This document shows, piece by piece, positions 25,444-34,252 of a DNA stretch of 64,000 nt. Made by a program: the position numbers and the translations under genes. The notes beneath the pieces are model-generated. The model was given only the letters and a program-made list of their open reading frames with translations, was not told the DNA's origin and made no database searches. Position 1 is the stretch's first letter. The number at the start of each line of letters is the position of its first letter. The DNA is from Eubacteriales bacterium mix99 (GTDB lineage: Bacteria > Bacillota > Clostridia > Caldicoprobacterales > DTU083): NCBI GenBank assembly GCA_038396605.1, contig CP121690.1, positions 2,326,500-2,390,499 on the forward strand, in the 5' to 3' direction.

Positions 25444-28038
25444 ATGAATAAGGTATTGATGATCATAGACGGCAACAGCTTATTGCATCGGGCATTTTAC
25501 GCGCTTCCGGTTCTGACCAACAAGAAGGGCGTTTTTACCAATGCGGTATATGGATTTTTAAATATGCTGTTGAAATTGATAAGCGACTATAAGCCGGATA
25601 GCCTGGCTGTGGCATTTGATAAAAAGGCACCTACCTTCCGGCACAGGGAATACAAGGCCTATAAGGGCACCAGGCAGAAAGCACCGGAGGAGCTGGTGCC
25701 TCAGTTTGAGCTGGCCCGGGAAGCCATGAGGCAGATGGATATTCCCATTTATGAGCTGGACGGCTATGAAGCGGACGACATACTGGGGACCCTTTCCAGT
25801 TCCTGCAGCAGTCCGGATCGGGATGTTCTGTTGGTTACCGGGGATAAGGACGCCCTTCAGCTGGTATCCGCCAACACCAATGTCTTGCTTACCAAAAAAG
25901 GCATCACTGTGCTACATCGATACGATGAGAAGGAAATGAAGAAGGAATATGGTCTGACGCCGCTTCAGTTCATTGATATGAAAGGGCTGATGGGGGACAA
26001 ATCGGATAATATTCCGGGAGTGCCCGGTATCGGGCCCAAGACGGCGACCAGACTGCTTCAGCAATACGGCACTTTGGAAAATGTTCTGGATCATACCGAT
26101 GAGATGAAGGGAAAGCTGAAGGAAAACCTGACCATATACCGGCAGCACGCCCTGCTCAGCAAGGATCTGGCCACAATCCGGCTGGATGTGCCCATTGACT
26201 GTTCTGTGATGGATCAGCCCCTTGCGATACCAAATTCTCCGGAACTGAAGGATTTTTTGCAGGAACTGGGGTTCAACAGTATCATTGAAAAACTGGGCTT
26301 GACAGAAGTGGAGACTGCTGCGCAGGAAGAAGCAGTGGAGGAAACCAATACGTATTCGGACATCTGTCACGCGGAGGAATTTCGCGCCTTTCTTCCGGAG
26401 TTGATGAAGCAAAAGCTGGTTGCGGTTACTTTGGACGGGGAAATGCAGGTTTCCTGGGAGCCCGGTCATAATTACCGGCTGCATTGGAAAGAGGATATGC
26501 CGGACAGCGATCTGGATTGTCTGGATTATGAGGAAACACTGCAGGAGCTGAAACCCTTTTTTGAAAAGGCGGAGATCCGCAAGGTGACGCATGATGCCAA
26601 GAAATTGATGTTGGAGCTTACCGGGTACGGTATTGCAATCCATGGGCTGGAATTTGACACGTTCATCGGTGCCTATCTTCTGGAGCCGACACGAAACAAA
26701 TATGTGCCGGAACAGCTTCTCTATGATTATCTGAACCGGGACACGGCTTCTGCCGATGCTTCGGATCTACTGGATCTGACGAAGGTTTTAAAAAAGCATC
26801 TGGAAGAGAAAGATATGACGGAATTGTATCTGCAGATTGAGCAGCCGCTGATTCGTGTTCTGGCCCATATGGAGCGGATTGGCTTTAAAGTGGATAAAAC
26901 GGTTCTGCAGCAGCTCGATGTGGAGTTTACTGCGGAAGTGTCCCGGCTGACGGAGGAGATTACGGAACTGGCAGGAGAAAACTTTAATATCAACTCCACG
27001 AAGCAGCTTGGTGAAATCCTGTTTGAAAAGCTGCATCTCCCGGTTCAGAAGAAGACAAAGACGGGATATTCCACCGACATTGAAGTCCTCGGGCATCTGC
27101 AGGGCAGCCACCCCATTATTGGAAAGATTATGGAGTATCGTCAGGTCATGAAGCTGAAGTCTACCTATATCGACGGACTGCTTACGGTCATTTGCCCGGA
27201 AGACGGGCGGATCCATTCCAGCTTCAACCAGACTGTTACGGCGACCGGCCGGATCAGCAGCACGGAGCCCAATTTGCAGAACATTCCCGTTCGTGAAAAA
27301 ATGGGAAGAAGGATCCGAAAGGTATTTGTGGCAAGCGATGAAGAGCATCTTCTGGTGGATGCGGATTATTCCCAGATTGAGTTGCGGGTTCTTGCACACA
27401 TTTCCGGGGATCCCACCTTTATGAATGCCTTTATCCGGAATGAGGACATTCATCGCCGGACGGCCGCTGAGATTTTTGGCGTTTCCATGGAGCAGGTTAC
27501 CGATGAACAGCGCAGCAGTGCCAAGGCAGTTAATTTTGGCATTGTATACGGGATCAGCGATTATGGCCTGTCCAGAAATCTTGGCATCAGCCGCGCAAGA
27601 GCGAAAAAATATATTGACAGTTATCTGGACCGCTATCCGAAAGTACAGGAATATATGGCCCGGGTCGTGGAGGAAGGCAAGCAAAATGGTTATGTTACCA
27701 CTTTACTGAATCGAAGAAGGGATCTTCCTGAGTTGAAATCCAGAAATTACAATATACGAAACTTTGGCAGGAGAGTTGCCCTGAATACTCCCATTCAGGG
27801 CACCGCAGCGGATATTATCAAGAAAGCCATGATACAGGTTCACGGAGAGTTGGAGCGGAGGGGACTGTGCTCCCGGCTGATCCTGCAGGTACATGATGAA
27901 CTGATCATCGATACGTATCAACCGGAGCTGGAAGAAGTCATGGCGCTGGTGAAGGATCAAATGGAACATGCCGTCCCTCTTTCGGTCCCCCTCGTAGTGG
28001 ATATCAATACCGGGAGAAGCTGGTACGACGCAAAGTAA
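25444..28038 (+). CDS. polA: DNA polymerase I
   Basis: PolA fills gaps in repair and Okazaki-fragment processing. The 864-residue product has an N-terminal 5' nuclease domain (IDGNSLLHRAFYALP, GYEADDILGTL, GDKDALQLV), a middle 3'-5' exonuclease-like domain, and a C-terminal polymerase with motif A DADYSQIELRVLAH, motif B RSSAKAVNFGIVYG and motif C QVHDELI. The first proofreading motif reads VAVTLDGEM, not the FDTET type, so the exonuclease is probably inactive, as in Bacillus PolI. ATG 25444 with AGAGGGG ahead is preferred over the ATG at 25426. coaE follows after 12 bases. Confidence 0.96.
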   Translation: MNKVLMIIDGNSLLHRAFYALPVLTNKKGVFTNAVYGFLNMLLKLISDYKPDSLAVAFDKKAPTFRHREYKAYKGTRQKAPEELVPQFELAREAMRQMDIPIYELDGYEADDILGTLSSSCSSPDRDVLLVTGDKDALQLVSANTNVLLTKKGITVLHRYDEKEMKKEYGLTPLQFIDMKGLMGDKSDNIPGVPGIGPKTATRLLQQYGTLENVLDHTDEMKGKLKENLTIYRQHALLSKDLATIRLDVPIDCSVMDQPLAIPNSPELKDFLQELGFNSIIEKLGLTEVETAAQEEAVEETNTYSDICHAEEFRAFLPELMKQKLVAVTLDGEMQVSWEPGHNYRLHWKEDMPDSDLDCLDYEETLQELKPFFEKAEIRKVTHDAKKLMLELTGYGIAIHGLEFDTFIGAYLLEPTRNKYVPEQLLYDYLNRDTASADASDLLDLTKVLKKHLEEKDMTELYLQIEQPLIRVLAHMERIGFKVDKTVLQQLDVEFTAEVSRLTEEITELAGENFNINSTKQLGEILFEKLHLPVQKKTKTGYSTDIEVLGHLQGSHPIIGKIMEYRQVMKLKSTYIDGLLTVICPEDGRIHSSFNQTVTATGRISSTEPNLQNIPVREKMGRRIRKVFVASDEEHLLVDADYSQIELRVLAHISGDPTFMNAFIRNEDIHRRTAAEIFGVSMEQVTDEQRSSAKAVNFGIVYGISDYGLSRNLGISRARAKKYIDSYLDRYPKVQEYMARVVEEGKQNGYVTTLLNRRRDLPELKSRNYNIRNFGRRVALNTPIQGTAADIIKKAMIQVHGELERRGLCSRLILQVHDELIIDTYQPELEEVMALVKDQMEHAVPLSVPLVVDINTGRSWYDAK

Positions 28039-28050
28039 GGCTGGTGTTTC

Positions 28051-28695
28051 ATGAAAAGAATCGGTCTGACGGGTGGCATTGCAACTGGAAAATCCACTGT
28101 TTCCGGGATACTCAGGGAACTGGGGGTCCCGGTGATTGACGCGGATGAAGTGGATCGGCGTTTGTCTGAAAAAGGGAACAAGGTTTGGAAGGCGGTTTAT
28201 GACCATTTTGGAAGCAGATATTTTCTTCCGGATGGAAAGATGGACCGAAAACGATTGGGAGAAATGGTTTTTTCAGATCGTAAGGCCAGGCAGTCCCTCA
28301 ACCAAATCACCCATCCCATCATCCAAAAGGAGATGGAGGGCATGCTTCGGCAAATGGAAGAAGACTGGAACCCGCCCATTGCCGTACTGGATGTTCCCTT
28401 GTTGATTGAAGTGGGATGGAATCGTTTCGTGGATGAGGTTTGGGTGGTTGCCATACCGGAGGAGCTGCAGATCCGGAGGCTGATGCAGCGAAACGGCATG
28501 GCAGAAGAGCAGGCGATGCAACGGATAAAGAGCCAGATGAGCCTGAAGGAGAAATGCAGGTTGGCCGACAGGGTGATTGATAATTCCCGGACCGTACAAT
28601 ACACCAGAGAGCAGATCATTCGGATATGGAAGGAATATAAGGCTTTGGAGGATCAGGAATGCGGACACCGAAAAGGAGCAGGACAGCCGTTATAA
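28051..28695 (+). CDS. coaE: Dephospho-CoA kinase
   Basis: CoaE phosphorylates dephospho-CoA to complete coenzyme A synthesis. The 214-residue product has the P-loop GLTGGIATGKST (about 5-16), the DADEV motif, and the lid region IRRLMQRNGM. It follows polA closely, a common pairing in Firmicutes, and overlaps the next gene by 37 bases. Confidence 0.93.
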   Translation: MKRIGLTGGIATGKSTVSGILRELGVPVIDADEVDRRLSEKGNKVWKAVYDHFGSRYFLPDGKMDRKRLGEMVFSDRKARQSLNQITHPIIQKEMEGMLRQMEEDWNPPIAVLDVPLLIEVGWNRFVDEVWVVAIPEELQIRRLMQRNGMAEEQAMQRIKSQMSLKEKCRLADRVIDNSRTVQYTREQIIRIWKEYKALEDQECGHRKGAGQPL

Positions 28696-29273
28696 GTAAG
28701 ATACTTTTCTTTTTGGCGGTTGTTCTGATGATATATTTCCTGTTTGGCAGGGTATGGATCAAACATATGAGATATCCTCTGAAATTTGAGGAGGAGATTA
28801 AGACCTATTCCGAAAAGTATTCGGTGGATCCCTATATGGTGGCGTCCATTATCTGGGCAGAAAGCAGGTTTCTCCCGGATGCTGTTTCCGGAAAGGATGC
28901 CAGGGGATTGATGCAGCTTCTGCCAGGTACCGCGGTGTGGGCAGCAGGGAAAATGGGCCTGTCGGAGTTTGAGGAAGCCATGCTCCTGGATCCGGAGATG
29001 AACATCCGGATTGGCTGTTGGTATCTGAAATTTTTGTCTTCGCAGTTTCCTGACAACGAGGAGCTGGTCCTCGCAGCATATAACGGAGGAATTGGAAATG
29101 TGCAGGAATGGCTGAAGGATAAAACCTACAGCGGAGATGGATGTCGGCTGGATCACATTCCTTTTCAGGAGACGCGGGATTATGTCCTGAAAGTAAAGAA
29201 TGCCTGTAAAATCTATCGGGAAACATATCCCTCGTTGGGCTCATCGTCCAATCGGAAAGGATCCAATCAATGA
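28659..29273 (+). CDS. Membrane-anchored lytic transglycosylase (Slt type)
   Basis: The 204-residue protein has one N-terminal membrane helix (about 11-31) and an external SLT domain that cleaves peptidoglycan glycan strands. The catalytic glutamate is in IIWAESRF (about 68), followed by GLMQLLPGTA and the AAYNGGIGNVQ motif. It begins inside coaE and overlaps the next lipoprotein gene by four bases, so all three are likely co-translated. In polA-coaE contexts such enzymes are common in Clostridia, but the purpose of the link is unknown. Confidence 0.88.
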   Translation: MRTPKRSRTAVISKILFFLAVVLMIYFLFGRVWIKHMRYPLKFEEEIKTYSEKYSVDPYMVASIIWAESRFLPDAVSGKDARGLMQLLPGTAVWAAGKMGLSEFEEAMLLDPEMNIRIGCWYLKFLSSQFPDNEELVLAAYNGGIGNVQEWLKDKTYSGDGCRLDHIPFQETRDYVLKVKNACKIYRETYPSLGSSSNRKGSNQ

Positions 29274-30943
29274 AAAGAGTATTGTCCTGTCTTTTGATAT
29301 TGCTTTTTCTTTTTCTCACGCCGGGCTGTGACACGGGCGGTGGAGCCCCCTCTGCTTCCCCGGATGCAAGCGCAAAGCCGAAGGAAACAGCGACTCCCAC
29401 TCCGTCTCCCCAAATGGGCGGGGAGTTGAAGGTTCCGCTGATGGCACCGGATTCCTTTAATCCTTTGCTGACACAGTCCAGGGATATTCTGAACTTTCTG
29501 AACCTTATTTTTGAGCACCCCCTTGTACTGGACGAAAAGTCCAGGCCGGCCCCTTCCCTGGTGGAAAAATGGGAAGTTTCCGAGGATGGAAGGACCTGGA
29601 CCTTTCATGTCCGAAAGGATGTAAAATGGCAGAATGGACAGGCAATGACCGGGGAAGACATTCTTTTCACCTTTCAGGCACTTCAAAGCGGGAAGCTTGG
29701 TTCCTTATATGAAAAGGATCTGGCAGGCAATGTCAATATTGTGGAAGCCGGTCTGCGCAACAATGATCCCTATACCTTTTTTGTCCGCCTGGCCGAACCA
29801 TCCAGTGAGGTTCTGGACATTATGACTTTTCCGGTCCTTTCAAAAAATGTGTATCAATCCCCGGAACTCATGCAGAAGGAAAAGGGAAATTTCTCCATGA
29901 CTCCGATTGGGACAGGACCTTATCAGGTGGATCTCAGCCAGCCGTACAATGGGACCTCCATGAAGCTGGTTCGCAATGAGGACTGGTGGAATGGCAAACC
30001 TTACATTGATTCGATTCTCGCAAGAGTCTGTCAGACGAACGAGGAAGCAAGAGCCGCCCTCGGAAAAGGGGAAATTGATCTTGTGGACACCATGGCCGTT
30101 TATGCCAATAACTATTCGGATCTCGATAAAATCACCGGATATAAGTATCTGACCGAAAACTATGAATTCCTGGCGTTGAATTGCAATAACCCGCTGTTCG
30201 CGGACAAGAATGTCCGAAAGGCAATTGCCTATGCCATTGACCGGACGGATATCATATCCAGGGTGTATCTGAACAATGCAGAAACGGTTGACGTGCCCAT
30301 GCCATCCAATTCCTGGCTCTATGACAGTGCATACCGGATCTATGATTATGATGAGAAACGCGCGGCCAAATTGCTGAAGGAAGCCGGATGGACGGATTCC
30401 GACGGAGACGGCGTACTGGATAAAATAGTGGAGGGAGAGAAACAGGATCTGGCTTTTACGATTCTTACCAACAGTGATAACGATTTCCGAAGGGATGTGG
30501 CAGAGCTGATCAGCAAGCATCTGTCCCTGGTCGGGTTCCGGGTACAGACGGAAGCGGTGAGCTGGGAGCAGCTTCAGAGCGAGAATATGCAAAAGCATAA
30601 ATTCGATGCCATATTGACCGGTTATTATCTGGATTATGTTCCGGACCTGCGTTTTGCTTTTCACTCCTCGCAGATTGGAAAAGGAAAGAACAACTTCTAC
30701 CGCTATCAGAATCCGGAGCTTGACAGCCTTTTGGATACGGCAGCAACAGCATATAAGGAAAAGGATAAGAAGAAAGCCTATCAAAAGATACAGGAACATC
30801 TGGTGGGGGAGCTTCCGGTGATCAGTCTGTATTTTCGTACCGGGTCCCTGTTGGTCAATAACCGGGTTCATGGTGTGGACAAAGTCCGGGAATTGAATCT
30901 GTACAATAATATCAAAGACTGGTATCTTGTGAACGAAAAATAA
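29270..30943 (+). CDS. Extracellular solute-binding lipoprotein, family 5 (peptide type)
   Basis: The 557-residue lipoprotein has a signal peptide ending in the lipobox LTPGC (Cys about 20), a Ser/Pro/Thr-rich linker and then an SBP-bac-5 fold (LNLIFEHPLVLDEKSRPAPSLVEKWEVSEDGRTWTFHVRKDVKWQNG). Such proteins capture peptides, nickel or oligosaccharides for an ABC importer. No permease or ATPase is adjacent; the ATPases at the left edge are 28 kb away. The ATGA overlap with the transglycosylase suggests a role linked to cell-wall turnover, for example recovery of muropeptides, but this is inference. Confidence 0.88.
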   Translation: MKRVLSCLLILLFLFLTPGCDTGGGAPSASPDASAKPKETATPTPSPQMGGELKVPLMAPDSFNPLLTQSRDILNFLNLIFEHPLVLDEKSRPAPSLVEKWEVSEDGRTWTFHVRKDVKWQNGQAMTGEDILFTFQALQSGKLGSLYEKDLAGNVNIVEAGLRNNDPYTFFVRLAEPSSEVLDIMTFPVLSKNVYQSPELMQKEKGNFSMTPIGTGPYQVDLSQPYNGTSMKLVRNEDWWNGKPYIDSILARVCQTNEEARAALGKGEIDLVDTMAVYANNYSDLDKITGYKYLTENYEFLALNCNNPLFADKNVRKAIAYAIDRTDIISRVYLNNAETVDVPMPSNSWLYDSAYRIYDYDEKRAAKLLKEAGWTDSDGDGVLDKIVEGEKQDLAFTILTNSDNDFRRDVAELISKHLSLVGFRVQTEAVSWEQLQSENMQKHKFDAILTGYYLDYVPDLRFAFHSSQIGKGKNNFYRYQNPELDSLLDTAATAYKEKDKKKAYQKIQEHLVGELPVISLYFRTGSLLVNNRVHGVDKVRELNLYNNIKDWYLVNEK

Positions 30944-30999
30944 AGAGAATTTGTTTGGACACACAGGATGCCGGGCCGGGGAAAGAATGGATTTTTTTC

Positions 31000-31027
31000 T
31001 TGACAATCCGCCGGACTATGCTATAAT
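31000..31027 (+). promoter_or_regulatory. Promoter of tRNA-Leu(GAG)
   Basis: TTGACA at 31000-31005, 16 bases, TATAAT at 31022-31027: both hexamers perfect. Confidence 0.8.
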
Positions 31028-31036
31028 GTTTGTTGT

Positions 31037-31059
31037 GGCTTTTCAGAGAATGAAAAGCC
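31037..31059 (+). repeat. Hairpin in the tRNA leader
   Basis: GGCTTTTCA pairs perfectly with TGAAAAGCC over GAGAA, between the promoter and the tRNA 5' end. No T-run follows, so it is not an intrinsic terminator; it may be a processing element of the pre-tRNA. Confidence 0.55.
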
Positions 31060-31079
31060 CATCGTATTGTTTATCATAT

Positions 31080-31163
31080 GCGAGAGTGCTGGAATAGGCA
31101 GACAGGCACGTTTGAGGGGCGTGTGTCCATGACGTACGGGTTCAAGTCCCGTCTCTCGCACCA
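31080..31163 (+). tRNA. tRNA-Leu (anticodon GAG)
   Basis: Acceptor GCGAGAG pairs with CTCTCGC, followed by A and encoded CCA. The anticodon stem CACGT/GCGTG encloses TTGAGGG, giving GAG. A long variable arm and GGTTCAAGTCC T-arm complete a leucine tRNA. The accessory island begins about 250 bases downstream. Confidence 0.95.
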
Positions 31164-31172
31164 AACCAATAT

Positions 31173-31222
31173 AATCCGAACCTTTTTCCGATAGGAGATG
31201 GGTTCGGATTTGTTGTTTTCTT
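31173..31222 (+). terminator. Terminator of tRNA-Leu(GAG)
   Basis: AATCCGAACC pairs with GGTTCGGATT over an 18-base loop and is followed by TGTTGTTTTCTT. Confidence 0.7.
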
Positions 31223-31378
31223 CGAGTATTCGTTTTTCCCAAACGGGGTGAAACAAAGGCTGGAGTCGAAACCGAGAGGGCCGAGGAAGAAACGCAAAAA
31301 CACGATTTCCTAGCGGCTGAGGATGGGAATATCAGGTGCCATGGATTAGAACACAATACAAAACAGGAGGATATGACC

Positions 31379-31420
31379 ATGAAAAACGCGCTTTCCTGTC
31401 TTTTAAAAATTAAAAGATAA
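31379..31420 (+). CDS. 13-codon orphan reading frame, probably a severed gene start
   Basis: ATG 31379 has a perfect AGGAGG eight bases upstream, yet the frame (MKNALSCLLKIKR) stops after 13 codons. The sequence looks like the cytosolic start of a membrane protein, not a finished product. The base composition changes just after it. I read it as the head of a host gene cut off at the edge of the accessory island; a leader peptide is the alternative. The 150 bases before it hold no other gene that I can see. Confidence 0.35.
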   Translation: MKNALSCLLKIKR

Positions 31421-31434
31421 TTTAGCGGTCATAA

Positions 31435-31493
31435 TTGACACGCCGGGTTGACTGTGGTAGACTTAATTTATACGGTCGACTAAGGTAGACTAA
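31435..31493 (+). promoter_or_regulatory. Promoter and triple operator of the blaI-like gene
   Basis: TTGACA (31435-31440), 17 bases, TAGACT (31458-31463). The 10-mer GGTAGACTTA/GGTCGACTAA/GGTAGACTAA occurs at 31456, 31474 and 31484, covering the -10 and start point, as expected for autorepression. Confidence 0.55.
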
Positions 31494-31512
31494 AGCCAAG
31501 GAGAATTAATAA

Positions 31513-31875
31513 ATGGAAACACCCAAAATATTTGAAACGGAATACCGTTTTTGCTGCATCATATGGGAGCATGAGCCGATAAACAGCGGTGAACTCGTTC
31601 AATTAGCGGCCAGAGAACTCGGATGGAAAAAATCCACGACCTATACAATTATCAAACGGCTTTGCGAGCGCGGCGTTCTGAAAAGCGAGGATGCTATAAT
31701 CACTTCCCTGTACTCTAAGGAAGAAATACAGCGTCAGGAAAGCCGGGAGTTTCTCGATAAAACCTTTAATGGTTCTCTGCCGGCGTTCCTGGCCGCGTTT
31801 GCGGACGGTAAATCCTTATCGGTACAGGATGTTGCCGAGATTCGGAAGATGATCGACAACTATGAGGTCAAATAA
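31513..31875 (+). CDS. BlaI/MecI/CopY-family repressor
   Basis: The 120-residue product is a winged-helix repressor of the BlaI family: RFCCIIWEHEPINSGELVQ, then the recognition region WKKSTTYTIIKRLCERGVL, with a dimerising C-terminal tail. BlaI proteins repress antibiotic-response genes until cleaved after a signal from a BlaR1 partner, which here is the next gene. AAGGAG lies nine bases ahead of the ATG. Three GGTAGACTAA-type repeats lie over its promoter. No beta-lactamase gene is present beside it, so the regulated target may be the pair itself. Confidence 0.9.
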   Translation: METPKIFETEYRFCCIIWEHEPINSGELVQLAARELGWKKSTTYTIIKRLCERGVLKSEDAIITSLYSKEEIQRQESREFLDKTFNGSLPAFLAAFADGKSLSVQDVAEIRKMIDNYEVK

Positions 31876-31876
31876 T

Positions 31877-34252
31877 ATGCGACTGGAAGAATTGTTTGTT
31901 AATCTTCTCAACATGAGCATCACGGCAGGCTATGTGGTAGTCGCGGTCATCCTCCTGCGGCTGCTGCTTAGGAAAGCGCCCAGATGGATTTCCTGCGCCC
32001 TTTGGGCGCTGGTTGGACTGCGGCTTATACTGCCGTTTTCGTTTGAAAGCGTCATGAGCCTGATCCCAAGTTCTACTACCGTCACGCCAGATATCCTGTA
32101 TTCAGGGGAACCGGCCATCAGCAGCGGCATTCCCACTGTAAACAGCGTCGTCAATCCGACGATTGCGGGATCTTTGACTCCGGCAGTGACGGATAGTGCC
32201 AATCCCATGCAGATCGTCATGACAATTGCAGGAATTGTATGGCTCGCCGGAATGCTTGTGATGATGCTCTACAGCGCCATTACCTATGTCAGACTGCGCC
32301 GAAAGGTCGATTCCGCTATTCTTTTCAAAGATAATATTTATGAGAGCGACGCGATATCGTTCCCATTTGTCCTGGGTATCATAAAGCCACGGATCTACCT
32401 GCCCTTTGCCGTCGGCGAAGAGGACAGAAACTATGTCGTTTCTCATGAACAGGCCCACATCCGAAGGAAAGATCACTGGATAAAGCCTTTCGGTTTTCTG
32501 CTCTTGACGGTTTATTGGTTCAATCCACTGATGTGGGTGGCTTACGTCCTGCTGTGCCGGGATATCGAGGTTGCCTGTGACGAAACCGTCATAAAAGATA
32601 TTGGCGTCAATGAAAAGAAAGCTTATTCCCTCGCGCTGCTGGGCTGTGCAGTCAAGCGCCGAAACATTGCGATGTGTCCGTTGGCGTTTGGTGAAGTAGG
32701 CATCAAAGAAAGAGTGAAAAATGTGCTAAATTATAAGAAACCAGCTTTCTGGATCATTATAGTAGCGGTCATAGCTTGCATAGTCGCCGGGATATGCCTG
32801 CTGTCCAATCCAAAAGAGAAGGCTAACACATCCTATGAGCACCCCAATGCGGAGCAGCTTTTTGAGTACCGTACCGCTTATGTTGGAGATAATTCAGCTG
32901 TCGGAAATATAATCAGCCTTCTGGAGTTTCCGACCGACGTCAAGTATGACCATATTGAACTGAAAACAAGCGCTGAGCCTTACGGCGTCGATGTATATTT
33001 CAGCGTAACGCCCGAAGTCAAGGCCGCCTATAACACATCGGAACCGGATCATATCGACGTTTTCCAAGAGAATGCCTGCATTATGTTTTCTCTGATTGGA
33101 AACGCAGACAAGGTCACGTTCCGCCTGGACGATGGTACTGGAAATCCCGCTGACATGCAATTTACCCGCGATTGGGTGGAAAGCATTGTCGGCGCGGATT
33201 TGTGGTCGGAAAGCGACTCCGCAGAAAAGCTGGACAGTCTGATTACGCAAATCAATGAACATGTAAAAAGCGCCTATGCTTCCGCTGCGGAGGATATATC
33301 CACGGGCCCATTTGTGGAGTATGTGAAAGACACAAACACGGGCCCTTTTGACGTTTACACGAAAGAGAACGGAACCTATATTATGAGCCTGCCCATGTCG
33401 TTATTTAATGATTTTCCAGCAAATCACTGGGAACCGGGTTGGATGAATGCCGATGTCTACTGCGGCTCGATTGATAATTTCACATGGGCGGTGGTTTGTA
33501 CCGGGCCCTCAGCCGGAACTGGAAACGAAAATGTCTGCACCTCGTCGGACGGCGGAAAGACCTGGTGGGTCGGAGACCGCTCCGCAATGTACTCCGGAAC
33601 GGTGACCGGCGCCGGTTTTGCCTCTTCCAAAGTCGGCTTTATGAGTTACCGCTACTTTGTTGACCACGGGCCAGAAATCAGCCGCACGCTTGACGGCGGA
33701 AAAACATGGAGCCGTATGACGGTGGATATCCCTGATTATCTGAAGGAATACAGGATGACGCCCCTCGTTCCCACGTTCACCGGAAACTCTGGCATCTACC
33801 CGATTGAGCTCTATGACAACGACGGCAATACCTCCACGGCCTATCTCGCAACGGAAGACGGCGGGATGACTTGGCAATGGAAAGGCAGCGCTCTGGACGA
33901 AGCCGTCAGATCGGCCTTTCTAAAGGATAACCAGACGGGTTATCTCAGCGGAGAGTGTGCCGGAGAAGGTCACATTCTTCTCGGACAGAAAGAAAAATCA
34001 GGAATTATAACAGTCTATGTCCTTACCATGTACGGTGAATACGGCTTTGAGGACGGGAATTTCGTGAAAGTTTCGGGTAGTGGTATTATTCCCGCCGTAT
34101 TCACGTTTACGTATTCAGACGGCGGCCTTGTTTGTACGAAAATCGAATATCCGGAAGATGGCCAAGATATGGGGACTCCATCAGAAAATTGTTCCCGTCC
34201 GAATACAGGAGTAGGGCTTTATCTCCTTCGGACGGCGACAAGCAGAATTTAA
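31877..34252 (+). CDS. BlaR1-like M56 metallopeptidase with large external region, frameshifted near the end
   Basis: The reading frame encodes 791 residues. The first 300 hold four membrane helices and the M56 zinc site HEQAH (about 194-198) with the downstream ACDE motif, as in BlaR1/MecR1. A fourth helix near 295-312 leads outside to domains unlike a penicillin-binding sensor, including repeats of the Asp-box type (SSDGGKTWW, TLDGGKTW, TEDGGMTWQW). The frame leaves the conserved path near 34165-34175: the continuation lies in the -1 frame to 34608, consistent with one lost base. ATG 31877 is used, GAGG nine bases upstream. It forms a pair with the blaI-like gene. Confidence 0.8.
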   Translation: MRLEELFVNLLNMSITAGYVVVAVILLRLLLRKAPRWISCALWALVGLRLILPFSFESVMSLIPSSTTVTPDILYSGEPAISSGIPTVNSVVNPTIAGSLTPAVTDSANPMQIVMTIAGIVWLAGMLVMMLYSAITYVRLRRKVDSAILFKDNIYESDAISFPFVLGIIKPRIYLPFAVGEEDRNYVVSHEQAHIRRKDHWIKPFGFLLLTVYWFNPLMWVAYVLLCRDIEVACDETVIKDIGVNEKKAYSLALLGCAVKRRNIAMCPLAFGEVGIKERVKNVLNYKKPAFWIIIVAVIACIVAGICLLSNPKEKANTSYEHPNAEQLFEYRTAYVGDNSAVGNIISLLEFPTDVKYDHIELKTSAEPYGVDVYFSVTPEVKAAYNTSEPDHIDVFQENACIMFSLIGNADKVTFRLDDGTGNPADMQFTRDWVESIVGADLWSESDSAEKLDSLITQINEHVKSAYASAAEDISTGPFVEYVKDTNTGPFDVYTKENGTYIMSLPMSLFNDFPANHWEPGWMNADVYCGSIDNFTWAVVCTGPSAGTGNENVCTSSDGGKTWWVGDRSAMYSGTVTGAGFASSKVGFMSYRYFVDHGPEISRTLDGGKTWSRMTVDIPDYLKEYRMTPLVPTFTGNSGIYPIELYDNDGNTSTAYLATEDGGMTWQWKGSALDEAVRSAFLKDNQTGYLSGECAGEGHILLGQKEKSGIITVYVLTMYGEYGFEDGNFVKVSGSGIIPAVFTFTYSDGGLVCTKIEYPEDGQDMGTPSENCSRPNTGVGLYLLRTATSRI

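Noticed and set aside
29840-31006. 388-codon minus-strand frame opposite the solute-binding protein
   Set aside because: The plus-strand gene has signal peptide, lipobox and family motifs; the reverse frame has none.
31021-31380. Minus-strand frame containing RETGLEPVRHG
   Set aside because: This is the well-known false protein produced by translating the antisense of a tRNA gene.
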